From an uncultured Clostridia bacterium (GTDB lineage Bacteria > Bacillota > Clostridia > Oscillospirales > Acutalibacteraceae), in NCBI GenBank assembly GCA_944384865.1, contig CALWVC010000098.1, positions 1 to 5,634 on the forward strand: DNA of 5,634 nucleotides, written 5' to 3'. The position numbers were made by a program, and so were the translations under genes. The notes beneath the pieces are model-generated. The model made no database searches and was not told the origin of the DNA. It saw only the letters and a program-made list of their open reading frames with translations. This document shows, piece by piece, positions 1 to 5,634 of the stretch (position 1 is the first letter of the stretch; each line of letters starts with the position of its first letter).

Positions 1-684
1 GTCGTTGATCTCGGTGCACTCCTTTTTCGGCACACAGAAATCATAGACCGGAACCAGCATCTGCACATTGCGTACCAGCTGCACGATGCTGAACAGGCCA
101 ACGGTGATATACAGGCCCCTGTTTCCGCTGGCATTGATCGAGCCGCCTGCCAGCGCCAACACATTACAGGGGAACATCGCTTTACATTCACGGCAGCGGC
201 AGGTATCACAGATCTTGGAATCCAGTACCACGGGATCCACGCACTGTACAGTGCACTTGGGCAGATTCGAACTGATCTTGTGCTCTCCGTCGGCGCCGCA
301 AACCGAGGTGGTGCTGGTAAAGGTTTTGACCGCGCCGTCACCGCCGCACAGGATCACCCGTTTGGAAAACGCGGAAACCCCGGTAAATTCCTGACAGCGG
401 CAGCCCGAAGTCTGAATCTCTACCGTTGTCGCCAGATAAAAGGTTAAATCGCAGGAGAAAAATCCACGATTGAACGCCACCGGTTCTACGTCGATTTTGA
501 CGTCGGCAACCTCGGCGCATTTAACCCGGCAATTGACGGCGTTTTGTACCGCCTCCTGGCCCGCTTCATTGAAATAAACCCGCAGCTCTTCCACGCAGTC
601 CCGATCCATACAGGAGTCATAGACTCTGCCTGCGTCGATACAGACCGCGTCGGCGAAGCCGTCGGTAACTCTTGCGTCACTCAT
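1..684 (-). CDS. Cysteine-rich protein of unknown function, 3' end outside window
   Basis: Reading the minus strand from ATG at 684 gives 228 codons with no stop, running off the left edge, so only the N-terminal part is seen. The start is supported by a strong ribosome binding site (AAAGGTAGG, minus strand, about 6 nt before the ATG). The protein has 19 cysteines (C15, C25, C30, C52, C56, C78, C95, C97, C113, C129, C144, C148, C159, C162, C164, C167, C173, C217, C223). They include a CxC at 95-97 and a dense C-x2-C-x-C-x2-C cluster at 159-167. The N-terminus carries VCIDAGRVYDSC followed by RDCVEELRVYF. There is no signal peptide and no clear membrane helix. I do not recognise a named family. 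The N-terminal motif resembles uncharacterised clostridial proteins as I remember them, which I could not check. A structural, spore-related or metal-binding role would be guesswork. That it is a real gene is well supported by the open frame, the RBS and its patterned cysteines. Confidence 0.85.
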   Translation of the reverse strand, partial: MSDARVTDGFADAVCIDAGRVYDSCMDRDCVEELRVYFNEAGQEAVQNAVNCRVKCAEVADVKIDVEPVAFNRGFFSCDLTFYLATTVEIQTSGCRCQEFTGVSAFSKRVILCGGDGAVKTFTSTTSVCGADGEHKISSNLPKCTVQCVDPVVLDSKICDTCRCRECKAMFPCNVLALAGGSINASGNRGLYITVGLFSIVQLVRNVQMLVPVYDFCVPKKECTEIND

Positions 685-737
685 TATAATCCTACCTTTC
701 TATGCCGCAGCGCAGGTCCCCCGCGGCTGAAAGCATT

Positions 738-779
738 GCCTGTTTCTGCGCTGATGTTCGGGAGAAAACAGGCGTTTTT
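738..779 (+). terminator. Terminator-like hairpin with T-run, plus orientation
   Basis: GCCTGTTT (738-745) and AAACAGGC (766-773) form a perfect 8-bp stem around a 20-nt loop, followed by GTTTTT (774-779). It looks like an intrinsic terminator read on the plus strand, but no plus-strand gene lies upstream in the window. The loop is long and the T-run short. It may instead act as an insulator or be part of the leader of the minus-strand gene. Confidence 0.35.
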
Positions 780-800
780 CCGACTGAAGGCATAGACTGT

Positions 801-880
801 CGGCTGTGAAGGCGAAACTTCAATACAGTTTATGCGCGCCGGCGGGTTGTGTGACAGCCGCCGCCCCGATTTCACAGCCG
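801..880. repeat. Perfect 10-bp inverted repeat with 60-nt spacer
   Basis: CGGCTGTGAA (801-810) is the exact reverse complement of TTCACAGCCG (871-880). A further ACAGCCGCC copy at 854-862 repeats the ACAGCCGCC at 874-882, so the left arm could pair with either copy. This may be part of a folded 5' leader of the minus-strand gene, or chance in GC-rich DNA. Confidence 0.5.
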
Positions 881-1007
881 CCAGCTGATGCCAGGGGCCA
901 ACCGTCGCTGTACAGTGTAGCGTCTTTGTGCCATCTGCACCATAACCGGTCGCCCGCCCATCAGCGCGTCACGAGCCCCAGCTGTGAAAAGCCCTTTGAA
1001 AATCCCC

Positions 1008-1036
1008 TTTATTTATCGAAAAGGCTGTGTTATAAT
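1008..1036 (+). promoter_or_regulatory. Extended -10 promoter of putP
   Basis: A perfect TATAAT (1031-1036) is preceded by TG one base upstream (TGTTATAAT, 1028-1036), the extended -10 form that tolerates a poor -35. The -35 position with a 17-bp spacer is TTTATT (1008-1013), a weak match. Transcription would start near 1043, giving a leader of about 86 nt before the chosen putP start at 1129. Confidence 0.65.
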
Positions 1037-1061
1037 GAATATATTCTGCGGCGTTTGTCCT

Positions 1062-1106
1062 GCGCCGGGAACCAAAAGGGGGCGCCGGGTCATGCAATCC
1101 CCGGCG
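1062..1106 (+). promoter_or_regulatory. GC-rich leader with alternative pairings upstream of putP
   Basis: GCGCCGGG occurs twice, at 1062-1069 and 1082-1089. Either copy can pair with CCCGGCG (1100-1106). The nearer copy forms a compact 7-bp GC stem (1083-1089 with 1100-1106, 10-nt loop), extendable by two G-U pairs. It ends just before the Shine-Dalgarno AAAGGA (1114-1119). There is no T-run after the stem, so it does not look like a terminator. A role in translation control or mRNA stability is inferred only. Confidence 0.45.
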
Positions 1107-1128
1107 TTGGATGAAAGGATTGTTGTTT

Positions 1129-2721
1129 ATGAACGCAGAACAGCTGCAATCTCTGATCGCGATGTCGGCTTATATGCTGGTGGTCATCGGCATCGGAATC
1201 TTCTTTGCCAAACGGGCAAACAAAAGCAGTGAAAACTATTTTATCGGCGGCCGGTCGCTGGGGCCGTGGGTCGCGGCAATGAGCGCCGAGGCGTCGGATA
1301 TGAGCGGCTGGCTGCTGATGGGGCTGCCGGGGGTCGCCTATTGGTGCGGCATCGCAGACGCCGCGTGGACCGCGATCGGCCTGGCGGCGGGAACCTATAT
1401 CAACTGGCTGATGATCTCAAAACGGCTGCGCAGGTATTCGGCAGTCGCCGGCGACGCAATTACCATCCCGGATTTTTTCAGCGCCCGGTTCCGGGAACAT
1501 AAAAAGGTCATCATGACCATTGCGGCGCTGTTTATTTTAATCTTTTTTACTGTTTACGCGTCCAGCTGTTTTGTAACCTGCGGCAAGCTGTTTTCCAAAC
1601 TGTTCGGCGCGCCGTATCAGGCCATGATGATCGTCGGCGCGGCGTTTGTAATCTTATATACCTTTTTGGGCGGTTTTCTGGCCGAAAGTGTTTCGGATTT
1701 TATGCAGGCAGTTGTCATGATCTTTGCATTGTCTACCATTTTGATTGTCGGTGTGATCCACGCCGGCGGCATCGGCGCGGTAATCGATAACGCCGCCTCC
1801 ATCGACGGATTTTTAAGCTTTTTTGCCACCGCCTCCCCTGTGGTGGACGCCGACGGCGTACAGCAGGTGGCGAACAACGCGCCGCTGTTTGGCGCTGCGG
1901 GCGGCTATGGCGTCATCACCATTATTTCCACGCTTTCCTGGGGGCTGGGTTATTTCGGCGTGCCCCAGGTTTTGCTGCGGTTTATGGCCATCCGCAAATC
2001 CAGCCAGCTGAAAAAATCCAGGCGGATCGCAACCGTCTGGGTGGTGATTTCGCTGTTTGCCGCCGTGATGATCGGCGTATTGGGCCGGTCGCTGGCGCCC
2101 ACCGATCCTTCGCTTCTGAGCAGCAGCAGCGCCGAAAATGTATTTATCGTATTATCACAGAATCTGCTGCCGCCGCTGTTGGCGGGCGTTGTAATGGCGG
2201 GTATCCTGGCCGCTACCATCAGCTCTTCTGATTCTTATCTGCTGATCGCCGCATCTGCGGTCTCCAAAAATATTTATCAGGGGCTGCTGTTTAAAAAGGC
2301 CAGCGACAAAAGCGTGATGATCGTTTCAAGAATTGTGCTGCTGGCGATTACCGTTGTAGGCGTTTTGATCGCCCTGGATGAAAACAGCGTGATTTTCCAG
2401 GTTGTCGCTTTTGCATGGGCGGGGTTTGGCGCAACCTTTGGGCCGCTGCTGCTGTTTTCGCTGTTCTGGAAACGGGTCAATCGGGCCGGCGCCATTGCCG
2501 GTATGCTCACCGGCGGCGTAATGGTATTTGTCTGGAAGCTGGTAATCGCGCCGCTGTCCGGCAACGTTTCAGGTATTCTGGGCGAACTGTTGGGCATCTA
2601 TGAATTGCTTCCTGCGTTTGTGCTGTCCTGCATTGTGATTGTAGTCGTATCGCTGCTGACGCCGCCGCCTTCTGCGGATATTTTACAGGATTTTGAACAG
2701 GCCAAAACCATTGAGTGTTGA
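1129..2721 (+). CDS. putP: Sodium/proline symporter PutP (SSS family)
   Basis: This 530-residue membrane protein of the solute:sodium symporter family (SLC5-like, about 13 helices) imports L-proline with Na+. Numbers in brackets are E. coli PutP. It has the GGRSLGP motif with R42 (R40), then ASDMSGW with A55, D57, M58 and S59 (A53, D55, M56, S57) in helix 2. WGLGYFG carries W271, Y275 and P279 (W244, Y248, P252), the proline-site residues. ILAATISSSDS carries A362, S365 and S366 (A337, S340, T341), the second half of the Na+ site. The Thr-to-Ser change at S366 keeps the hydroxyl. I chose ATG 1129 because AAAGGA (1114-1119) sits 9 nt upstream. The in-frame ATG at 1111 overlaps that site, lacks an RBS and would add only six residues. 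E. coli PutP is slightly shorter (about 502 residues). Proline specificity is strongly suggested but not proven. Confidence 0.95.
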   Translation: MNAEQLQSLIAMSAYMLVVIGIGIFFAKRANKSSENYFIGGRSLGPWVAAMSAEASDMSGWLLMGLPGVAYWCGIADAAWTAIGLAAGTYINWLMISKRLRRYSAVAGDAITIPDFFSARFREHKKVIMTIAALFILIFFTVYASSCFVTCGKLFSKLFGAPYQAMMIVGAAFVILYTFLGGFLAESVSDFMQAVVMIFALSTILIVGVIHAGGIGAVIDNAASIDGFLSFFATASPVVDADGVQQVANNAPLFGAAGGYGVITIISTLSWGLGYFGVPQVLLRFMAIRKSSQLKKSRRIATVWVVISLFAAVMIGVLGRSLAPTDPSLLSSSSAENVFIVLSQNLLPPLLAGVVMAGILAATISSSDSYLLIAASAVSKNIYQGLLFKKASDKSVMIVSRIVLLAITVVGVLIALDENSVIFQVVAFAWAGFGATFGPLLLFSLFWKRVNRAGAIAGMLTGGVMVFVWKLVIAPLSGNVSGILGELLGIYELLPAFVLSCIVIVVVSLLTPPPSADILQDFEQAKTIEC

Positions 2722-2752
2722 TAAGGGGCGTCCAAAAAACACCTGTGTTCAA

Positions 2753-2853
2753 TGGTGATGGAGACTCGAACCCGCAAAAAGCCGGCAGTGAGGTAAACGG
2801 CGTAAAAACGGCGCGTTGATAGGCCGTTAGCTGATGCGAACCTGACTTTTTGC
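2753..2853. repeat. Folded repeat-like element with a tRNA T-arm look-alike
   Basis: GCAAAAAG (2774-2781) pairs perfectly with CTTTTTGC (2846-2853). Nested within are AACGGC (2807-2812) with GCCGTT (2823-2828), and AGGT/ACCT nearer the outer stem. AACGGCG is also directly repeated around 2797-2813. On the minus strand 2775-2753 reads GCGGGTTCGAGTCTCCATCA, then CCATT, which resembles a tRNA T-arm followed by CCA. The T-stem does not pair and 5 nt are missing before CCA, so it is not a functional tRNA. The composite looks like a dispersed intergenic repeat or structured RNA. That is inference, since only one copy is in view. Confidence 0.4.
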
Positions 2854-2887
2854 ACAAGTAGAGCAGCGAAACGGGCGATCGATCTTC

Positions 2888-2925
2888 TATAAAATAAAGA
2901 ATCGGAGCGAATGAAGCTTGCTCCG
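2888..2925 (+). promoter_or_regulatory. Possible -10 box and leader hairpin of the EamA gene
   Basis: TATAAA (2888-2893) could be a -10 box, though no good -35 lies 16-18 bp upstream. Just downstream CGGAGC (2903-2908) pairs with GCTCCG (2920-2925), extendable by a G-U and an A-U pair, which would put a hairpin at the very 5' end of the transcript. The ribosome binding site AGGGAG follows closely. Confidence 0.3.
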
Positions 2926-2946
2926 GCGTGATTACAGGGAGTTTGT

Positions 2947-3801
2947 ATGAACCGGCGTAACATCGGAATAATCTATATATTACTGGCGGCGTTTTTCTTC
3001 GCGCTGATGAATTTGTTTGTGCGGCTGTCCGGCGACCTGCCGACGCTGCAGAAATGCTTTTTCCGTAACGCCGTGGCCATGCTTGTCGCCGGTATACTGC
3101 TTGCGCGGAACCGACAGCGGTTCCGGCCGACCCGCACAACAGCCGGCGGGCTGCTGATCCGCTCTGCCGCCGGGACGGTCGGACTGATCTGTAACTTTTA
3201 CGCCGTAGATCATCTATCCATTTCGGACGCATCGCTGCTCAACAAGCTTTCGCCGTTTTTTGCGATCATTTTCTCTGCGCTGCTCCTGAAAGAGCGGGCC
3301 AACCGGGTAGAATGGGCCGCTGTCGCCACAGCGTTCTGCGGCGCGCTGTTCGTCATTAAGCCGTCGCTGAACATGTCGGTAATCCCGGCGCTGATCGGCA
3401 CGCTGGGCGGACTGGGCGCAGGGCTGGCTTATACCTATGTGCGCCGGCTGGGGCAGCAGGGTGTGCCCAGCCCGGTGATCGTGTTTGTTTTTTCCGCCTT
3501 TTCCTGCCTGCTTACGCTGCCAAGCATGCTGTTTGCCTTTTCGCCGATGACGCTGGCGCAGACGCTGTTTTTGCTGCTCGCGGGCGCTGCCGCTGCCGGC
3601 GGACAGTTTTCGATCACCGCCGCTTATACCCGGGCGCCGGCCAAAGAGCTGTCGGTATTTGATTATTCGCAGATTGTGTTTGCCGCGTTGTTGGGCTTTG
3701 TATTTCTTGACCAGATCCCCGATCTGTGGAGTGTGATCGGCTATTGTATCATCATCGGCGCCGCCGTCGCCAAATGGCTGTATAACCGGCGCGCCGCCTA
3801 A
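2947..3801 (+). CDS. EamA/DMT-family permease
   Basis: This 284-residue protein is nearly all hydrophobic segments separated by short charged loops. The pattern fits the ten-helix drug/metabolite transporter fold made of two EamA repeats. Helices are roughly at 6-26, 35-55, 67-87, 94-113, 119-137, 144-166, 177-197, 205-225, 238-257 and 260-280. Features include FFRNAVAML in helix 2, the helix-4 end LLLKERANRVEW, and the matching second-repeat segment FVFLDQIPDLWSVIGY, which shows the internal duplication. RBS AGGGAG lies about 6 nt before the ATG. Length is normal for the family. Members export or import amino acids, nucleosides, sugars or drugs, and the substrate cannot be read from sequence. 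It is separated from putP by 225 nt and from iscS by 161 nt with promoters in both gaps, so it is probably monocistronic. There is no sign of truncation. Confidence 0.9.
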   Translation: MNRRNIGIIYILLAAFFFALMNLFVRLSGDLPTLQKCFFRNAVAMLVAGILLARNRQRFRPTRTTAGGLLIRSAAGTVGLICNFYAVDHLSISDASLLNKLSPFFAIIFSALLLKERANRVEWAAVATAFCGALFVIKPSLNMSVIPALIGTLGGLGAGLAYTYVRRLGQQGVPSPVIVFVFSAFSCLLTLPSMLFAFSPMTLAQTLFLLLAGAAAAGGQFSITAAYTRAPAKELSVFDYSQIVFAALLGFVFLDQIPDLWSVIGYCIIIGAAVAKWLYNRRAA

Positions 3802-3861
3802 AAATGCGCACTAATGAAACCCGACAAAACAGCATCTGTCATATTGCATAATATCTTGCCG

Positions 3862-3891
3862 GCAAAATTTTCATTCTTGTAATAATTTTGC
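3862..3891. repeat. 8-bp inverted repeat upstream of the iscS promoter
   Basis: GCAAAATT (3862-3869) and AATTTTGC (3884-3891) are perfect reverse complements 14 nt apart. They end two bases before the -35 box at 3894. The position suits an upstream protein-binding site, but the arms are AT-rich and may be chance. A second palindrome, TTGCCGGCAA (3856-3865), overlaps the left arm. Confidence 0.35.
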
Positions 3892-3893
3892 TA

Positions 3894-3922
3894 TTGAAAA
3901 GTATACTAAAATAGTATATTAT
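3894..3922 (+). promoter_or_regulatory. iscSU promoter with operator-like palindrome
   Basis: TTGAAA (3894-3899), a 17-bp spacer and TATTAT (3917-3922) make a good sigma-A promoter, with transcription expected to start near 3929. Within the spacer TATACT (3902-3907), AAAAT and AGTATA (3913-3918) form a perfect 6-bp dyad that overlaps the first two bases of the -10 box. A protein bound there would block RNA polymerase. Rrf2-family regulators such as IscR commonly control isc operons, so one is a candidate ligand. No regulator gene is in the window, and I cannot match this site to a known motif. The iscS RBS AAAAGG (3948-3953) follows, 9 nt before its ATG. Confidence 0.65.
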
Positions 3923-3962
3923 AAGCCATATTGAGATAACAAGGATTAAAAGGTTTGATTTT

Positions 3963-5168
3963 ATGGAAAAACGATTTGTATATGCCGACAATGCGGCAAC
4001 CACCAAAATATCCAGGCCGGTGATGGACGTTCTGATTCCGGCTCTGGATCTGTATGGAAACCCGTCCAGCCTGTATGAACTGGGGGACGAATCCAAGATG
4101 GCGCTGGAAAACGCCCGGGCGCAATGTGCTAAAGCCATCGGCGCGGCGCCGGCAGAAGTGTTTTTTACCTCCGGCGGGTCGGAAGCAGACAACTGGGCGC
4201 TGAAAGGCGCGGCGGCCATGTTACAGAAAAAAGGCAAAAAACACATCATTTCTACCGCGTTTGAGCACCATGCGGTGTTGCACACGCTGGACGCGCTAAA
4301 AAAACAGGGCTTTGAGATCACGCTGCTGCCAGTGCACGAAAACGGCATTGTCCGGGTAGACGAGCTGCTGGCCGCTCTCCGGGAAGATACCGGTCTGGTC
4401 AGCGTCATGTTCGCCAACAACGAAATCGGCACCATTCAGCCCATTCGTGAGATCGGCGCGCAGCTGCGGCAGCGCGGGATTCTGTTTCATGTAGACGCAG
4501 TGCAGGCAATGGGCAATGTGCCGATTGATGTACAGGCGCAGCAGATCGATCTGCTGTCGATCTCGGGGCATAAGATTCACGCACCCAAGGGCGTAGGCCT
4601 GCTGTATATCCGAAAAGGCGTGGCAATTGCCAATCTGATTGACGGCGGCGCGCAGGAACGCGGCCGCCGGGCCGGCACCGAAAATATCGCGTCAATCATC
4701 GCCTTCGGCAAAGCCATGGAGCTTGCATCGCAGAATATCCAAGAACGCGCGGCCAAAGTCGCAGCGTTGCGGGACCGGCTGATCGACGGCGCGTTACAGA
4801 TCGAGCGCAGCCGGCTCAACGGCGACCGGACACACCGGCTGCCGGGCAACGTCAACCTGTGTTTTGAGGGCATTGAGGGCGAAAGCCTGCTGCTGATGCT
4901 GGACATGCAGGGCATCTGCGCCTCCAGCGGATCGGCTTGCACTTCCGGCTCACTGGATCCCAGCCATGTGCTGTTAGCCATCGGGCTGCCCCATGAGATT
5001 GCCCACGGCTCCCTGCGGCTGACGCTGACCGACGAAAACACGATGGAAGATGTGGAATATATTTTGCACAAGCTGCCGCCGATCGTAGAACGGCTGCGCA
5101 GCATGTCCCCGCTGTGGGAAACTATTAAAAAGGAAGAAGGTCAAACAGAATGTATACAGAACAGGTAA
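3963..5168 (+). CDS. iscS: Cysteine desulfurase (IscS/NifS type)
   Basis: This 401-residue pyridoxal-phosphate enzyme converts L-cysteine to alanine and passes the sulfur, as a persulfide, to the scaffold IscU in the cytosol. Visible landmarks (E. coli IscS in brackets) are DNAATT at 9-14, the SGGSEADN loop, H102 (H104) in FEHHAVL, D178 and Q181 (D180, Q183) in HVDAVQ, and SGHKIHAPKG with PLP-binding K204 (K206). The catalytic C326 (C328) sits in SSGSACTSGSLDPSH, the long mobile loop of class I enzymes. RAGTEN is also present. Length is that of the family. The start has RBS AAAAGG 9 nt upstream. The stop overlaps iscU by 19 nt, so the two are translated from one mRNA. The last residues, including C397, are encoded in the overlap. 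Clostridial copies are often named nifS, and a housekeeping role is more likely than nitrogen fixation as no nif genes are present. Confidence 0.96.
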   Translation: MEKRFVYADNAATTKISRPVMDVLIPALDLYGNPSSLYELGDESKMALENARAQCAKAIGAAPAEVFFTSGGSEADNWALKGAAAMLQKKGKKHIISTAFEHHAVLHTLDALKKQGFEITLLPVHENGIVRVDELLAALREDTGLVSVMFANNEIGTIQPIREIGAQLRQRGILFHVDAVQAMGNVPIDVQAQQIDLLSISGHKIHAPKGVGLLYIRKGVAIANLIDGGAQERGRRAGTENIASIIAFGKAMELASQNIQERAAKVAALRDRLIDGALQIERSRLNGDRTHRLPGNVNLCFEGIEGESLLLMLDMQGICASSGSACTSGSLDPSHVLLAIGLPHEIAHGSLRLTLTDENTMEDVEYILHKLPPIVERLRSMSPLWETIKKEEGQTECIQNR

Positions 5169-5578
5169 TGGACCATTTTGCCAACCCCCGCAATGTGGGC
5201 GAGATCCCGGACGCCGACGGCATCGGCGAAGTGGGCAACGCGGTCTGCGGCGATATCATGAAAATGTATATCAAAGTGAACAACGATATCATCACTGATG
5301 TGAAATTCAAAACCTATGGCTGCGGCTCGGCCATCGCCACCTCTTCGATCGCCACTGAAATGATCAAGGGCCACACCATTGAAGAGGCGCTGAAGTTATC
5401 GAATAAAGCTGTGGTAGAGGCGCTCGGCGGTCTGCCGGCGCATAAGATCCACTGCTCAGTGCTGGCCGAGCAGTCCATTAAAGCGGCCATCGCCGATTAT
5501 TACAAGCGGCAGGGCATTGATCCCACGCCGATTGTGGGCGAAATACCCGAATGTGAGGGCGGTCACTGCCATGCTTAA
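5150..5578 (+). CDS. iscU: Iron-sulfur cluster scaffold protein IscU (NifU N-terminal type)
   Basis: This 142-residue cytosolic scaffold is where IscS-derived sulfur and iron are assembled into Fe-S clusters for transfer to apoproteins. The three ligand cysteines are present: C33 in GNAVCGD with D35, C58 in YGCGSAIATSS, and C102 in KIHCSVLAEQ. H101 also lies next to C102. The start has RBS AGGAAGAAGG (5131-5140) placed 9 nt upstream, inside the end of iscS. The chaperone-binding stretch that is LPPVK in E. coli reads LPAHK (95-99). The protein is about 14 residues longer than E. coli IscU and ends in a tail with C135, H139, C140 and H141, which could bind metal. It lacks the NifU C-terminal and ferredoxin-like domains, so it is IscU/NifU-N only. 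It may equally be named nifU. Confidence 0.95.
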   Translation: MYTEQVMDHFANPRNVGEIPDADGIGEVGNAVCGDIMKMYIKVNNDIITDVKFKTYGCGSAIATSSIATEMIKGHTIEEALKLSNKAVVEALGGLPAHKIHCSVLAEQSIKAAIADYYKRQGIDPTPIVGEIPECEGGHCHA

Positions 5579-5581
5579 GAC

Positions 5582-5607
5582 GGCAGCCGACAGGCAGCTG
5601 GCCTTTA
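5582..5607 (+). terminator. Weak hairpin after iscU
   Basis: GGCAGC (5582-5587) can pair with GCTG (5597-5600) and CC (5602-5603) with one bulged G, followed by TTTATAT. The stem is short and the T-run is broken, so this is a weak terminator candidate. The AT-rich tail to the window end may instead lead into the promoter of a following gene. Confidence 0.25.
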
Positions 5608-5634
5608 TATAAGCGATACTTTTTAATAATTTTA

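Larger units (their letters stand above)
685..1128. other. Divergent intergenic region, non-coding
   Basis: These 444 bases separate the minus-strand cysteine-rich gene from putP on the plus strand. Open frames here have no convincing ribosome binding site and no recognisable protein character. The region holds a terminator-like hairpin at 738-779, a long-range inverted repeat at 801-810/871-880, a small hairpin at 913-929, and the putP promoter and structured leader at 1008-1106. No sigma-A promoter for the minus-strand gene stands out. Confidence 0.7.
2722..2946. other. Non-coding gap between putP and the EamA gene
   Basis: This stretch holds no credible gene. It contains the folded repeat-like element at 2753-2853 and, nearer the next gene, an AT-rich segment and hairpin at 2888-2925. 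No canonical terminator follows the putP stop. The antisense frames through here run into putP and the EamA gene and have no RBS. Confidence 0.6.

Noticed and set aside
701..704. CATA on the minus strand next to the RBS of the cysteine-rich gene, as a sporulation -10 box
   Set aside because: Transcription would then start inside or after the ribosome binding site.
996..1036. TTGAAA at 996-1001 as the -35 box of the putP promoter
   Set aside because: The spacing to TATAAT is 29 bp, far too long. The extended -10 explains the promoter better.
806..1114. Open plus-strand frame in the divergent intergenic region
   Set aside because: There is no ribosome binding site, it crosses the putP promoter and leader, and its predicted protein has low-complexity, Pro/Ser/Cys-rich content typical of non-coding DNA.
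1111..1128. Upstream ATG as the putP start
   Set aside because: It has no Shine-Dalgarno, and the AAAGGA that serves the ATG at 1129 lies within it.
2753..2840. A tRNA gene on the minus strand, suggested by GGTTCGAGTC followed by CCA
   Set aside because: The T-stem does not pair, five nucleotides are missing between the T-arm and CCA, and no D-arm, anticodon arm or acceptor stem can be drawn.
2507..3232. Long minus-strand frame across the putP/EamA gap
   Set aside because: It is antisense to two clear genes, lacks an RBS and is rich in Arg/Ser/Ala as expected for a shadow of GC-rich coding DNA.
3839..4435. 198-codon minus-strand frame opposite iscS
   Set aside because: It is antisense to a well-conserved enzyme, extends through the iscS promoter and shows no protein family features.

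Overview
The window looks like a chromosomal segment from an anaerobic, low-to-mid GC Firmicute of the class Clostridia, probably near the Oscillospiraceae/Ruminococcaceae. This is inferred from gene style (a NifS-type desulfurase with a short NifU-type scaffold, a PutP symporter and a clostridial-looking cysteine-rich protein), strong AGG-type ribosome binding sites and GC-rich codon choice. No species can be named from the sequence alone.

Layout. Positions 1-684 (minus strand) hold the 5' part of a cysteine-rich protein gene whose 3' end lies outside the window. It has 228 codons without a stop, 19 of them Cys, and I do not recognise a function. Positions 685-1128 are a divergent, non-coding region with inverted repeats, a terminator-like hairpin, an extended -10 promoter and a GC-rich structured leader. 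Positions 1129-2721 (+) encode a sodium/proline symporter (PutP) that keeps the Na+ and proline site residues known from E. coli. Positions 2722-2946 are non-coding and carry a repeat-like folded element with a tRNA T-arm look-alike. Positions 2947-3801 (+) encode a ten-helix EamA/DMT permease. Positions 3802-3962 are an AT-rich control region with a good sigma-A promoter and a 17-bp palindrome between its -35 and -10 boxes. Positions 3963-5168 (+) encode a cysteine desulfurase (IscS/NifS) and 5150-5578 (+) the Fe-S scaffold IscU, overlapping it by 19 nt. The last 56 bases hold only a weak hairpin and AT-rich sequence.

How the genes work together. IscS and IscU form a minimal iron-sulfur cluster assembly operon: IscS takes sulfur from cysteine and IscU is the platform on which the cluster is built. 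No iscR, hscA/hscB or fdx gene lies in the window, so the promoter palindrome is the main clue to regulation. PutP and the EamA permease each appear to be separate transcription units with their own leader. The most useful leads are the cysteine-rich edge gene, the palindromic iscS promoter, the folded putP leader and the repeat-like element at 2753-2853.
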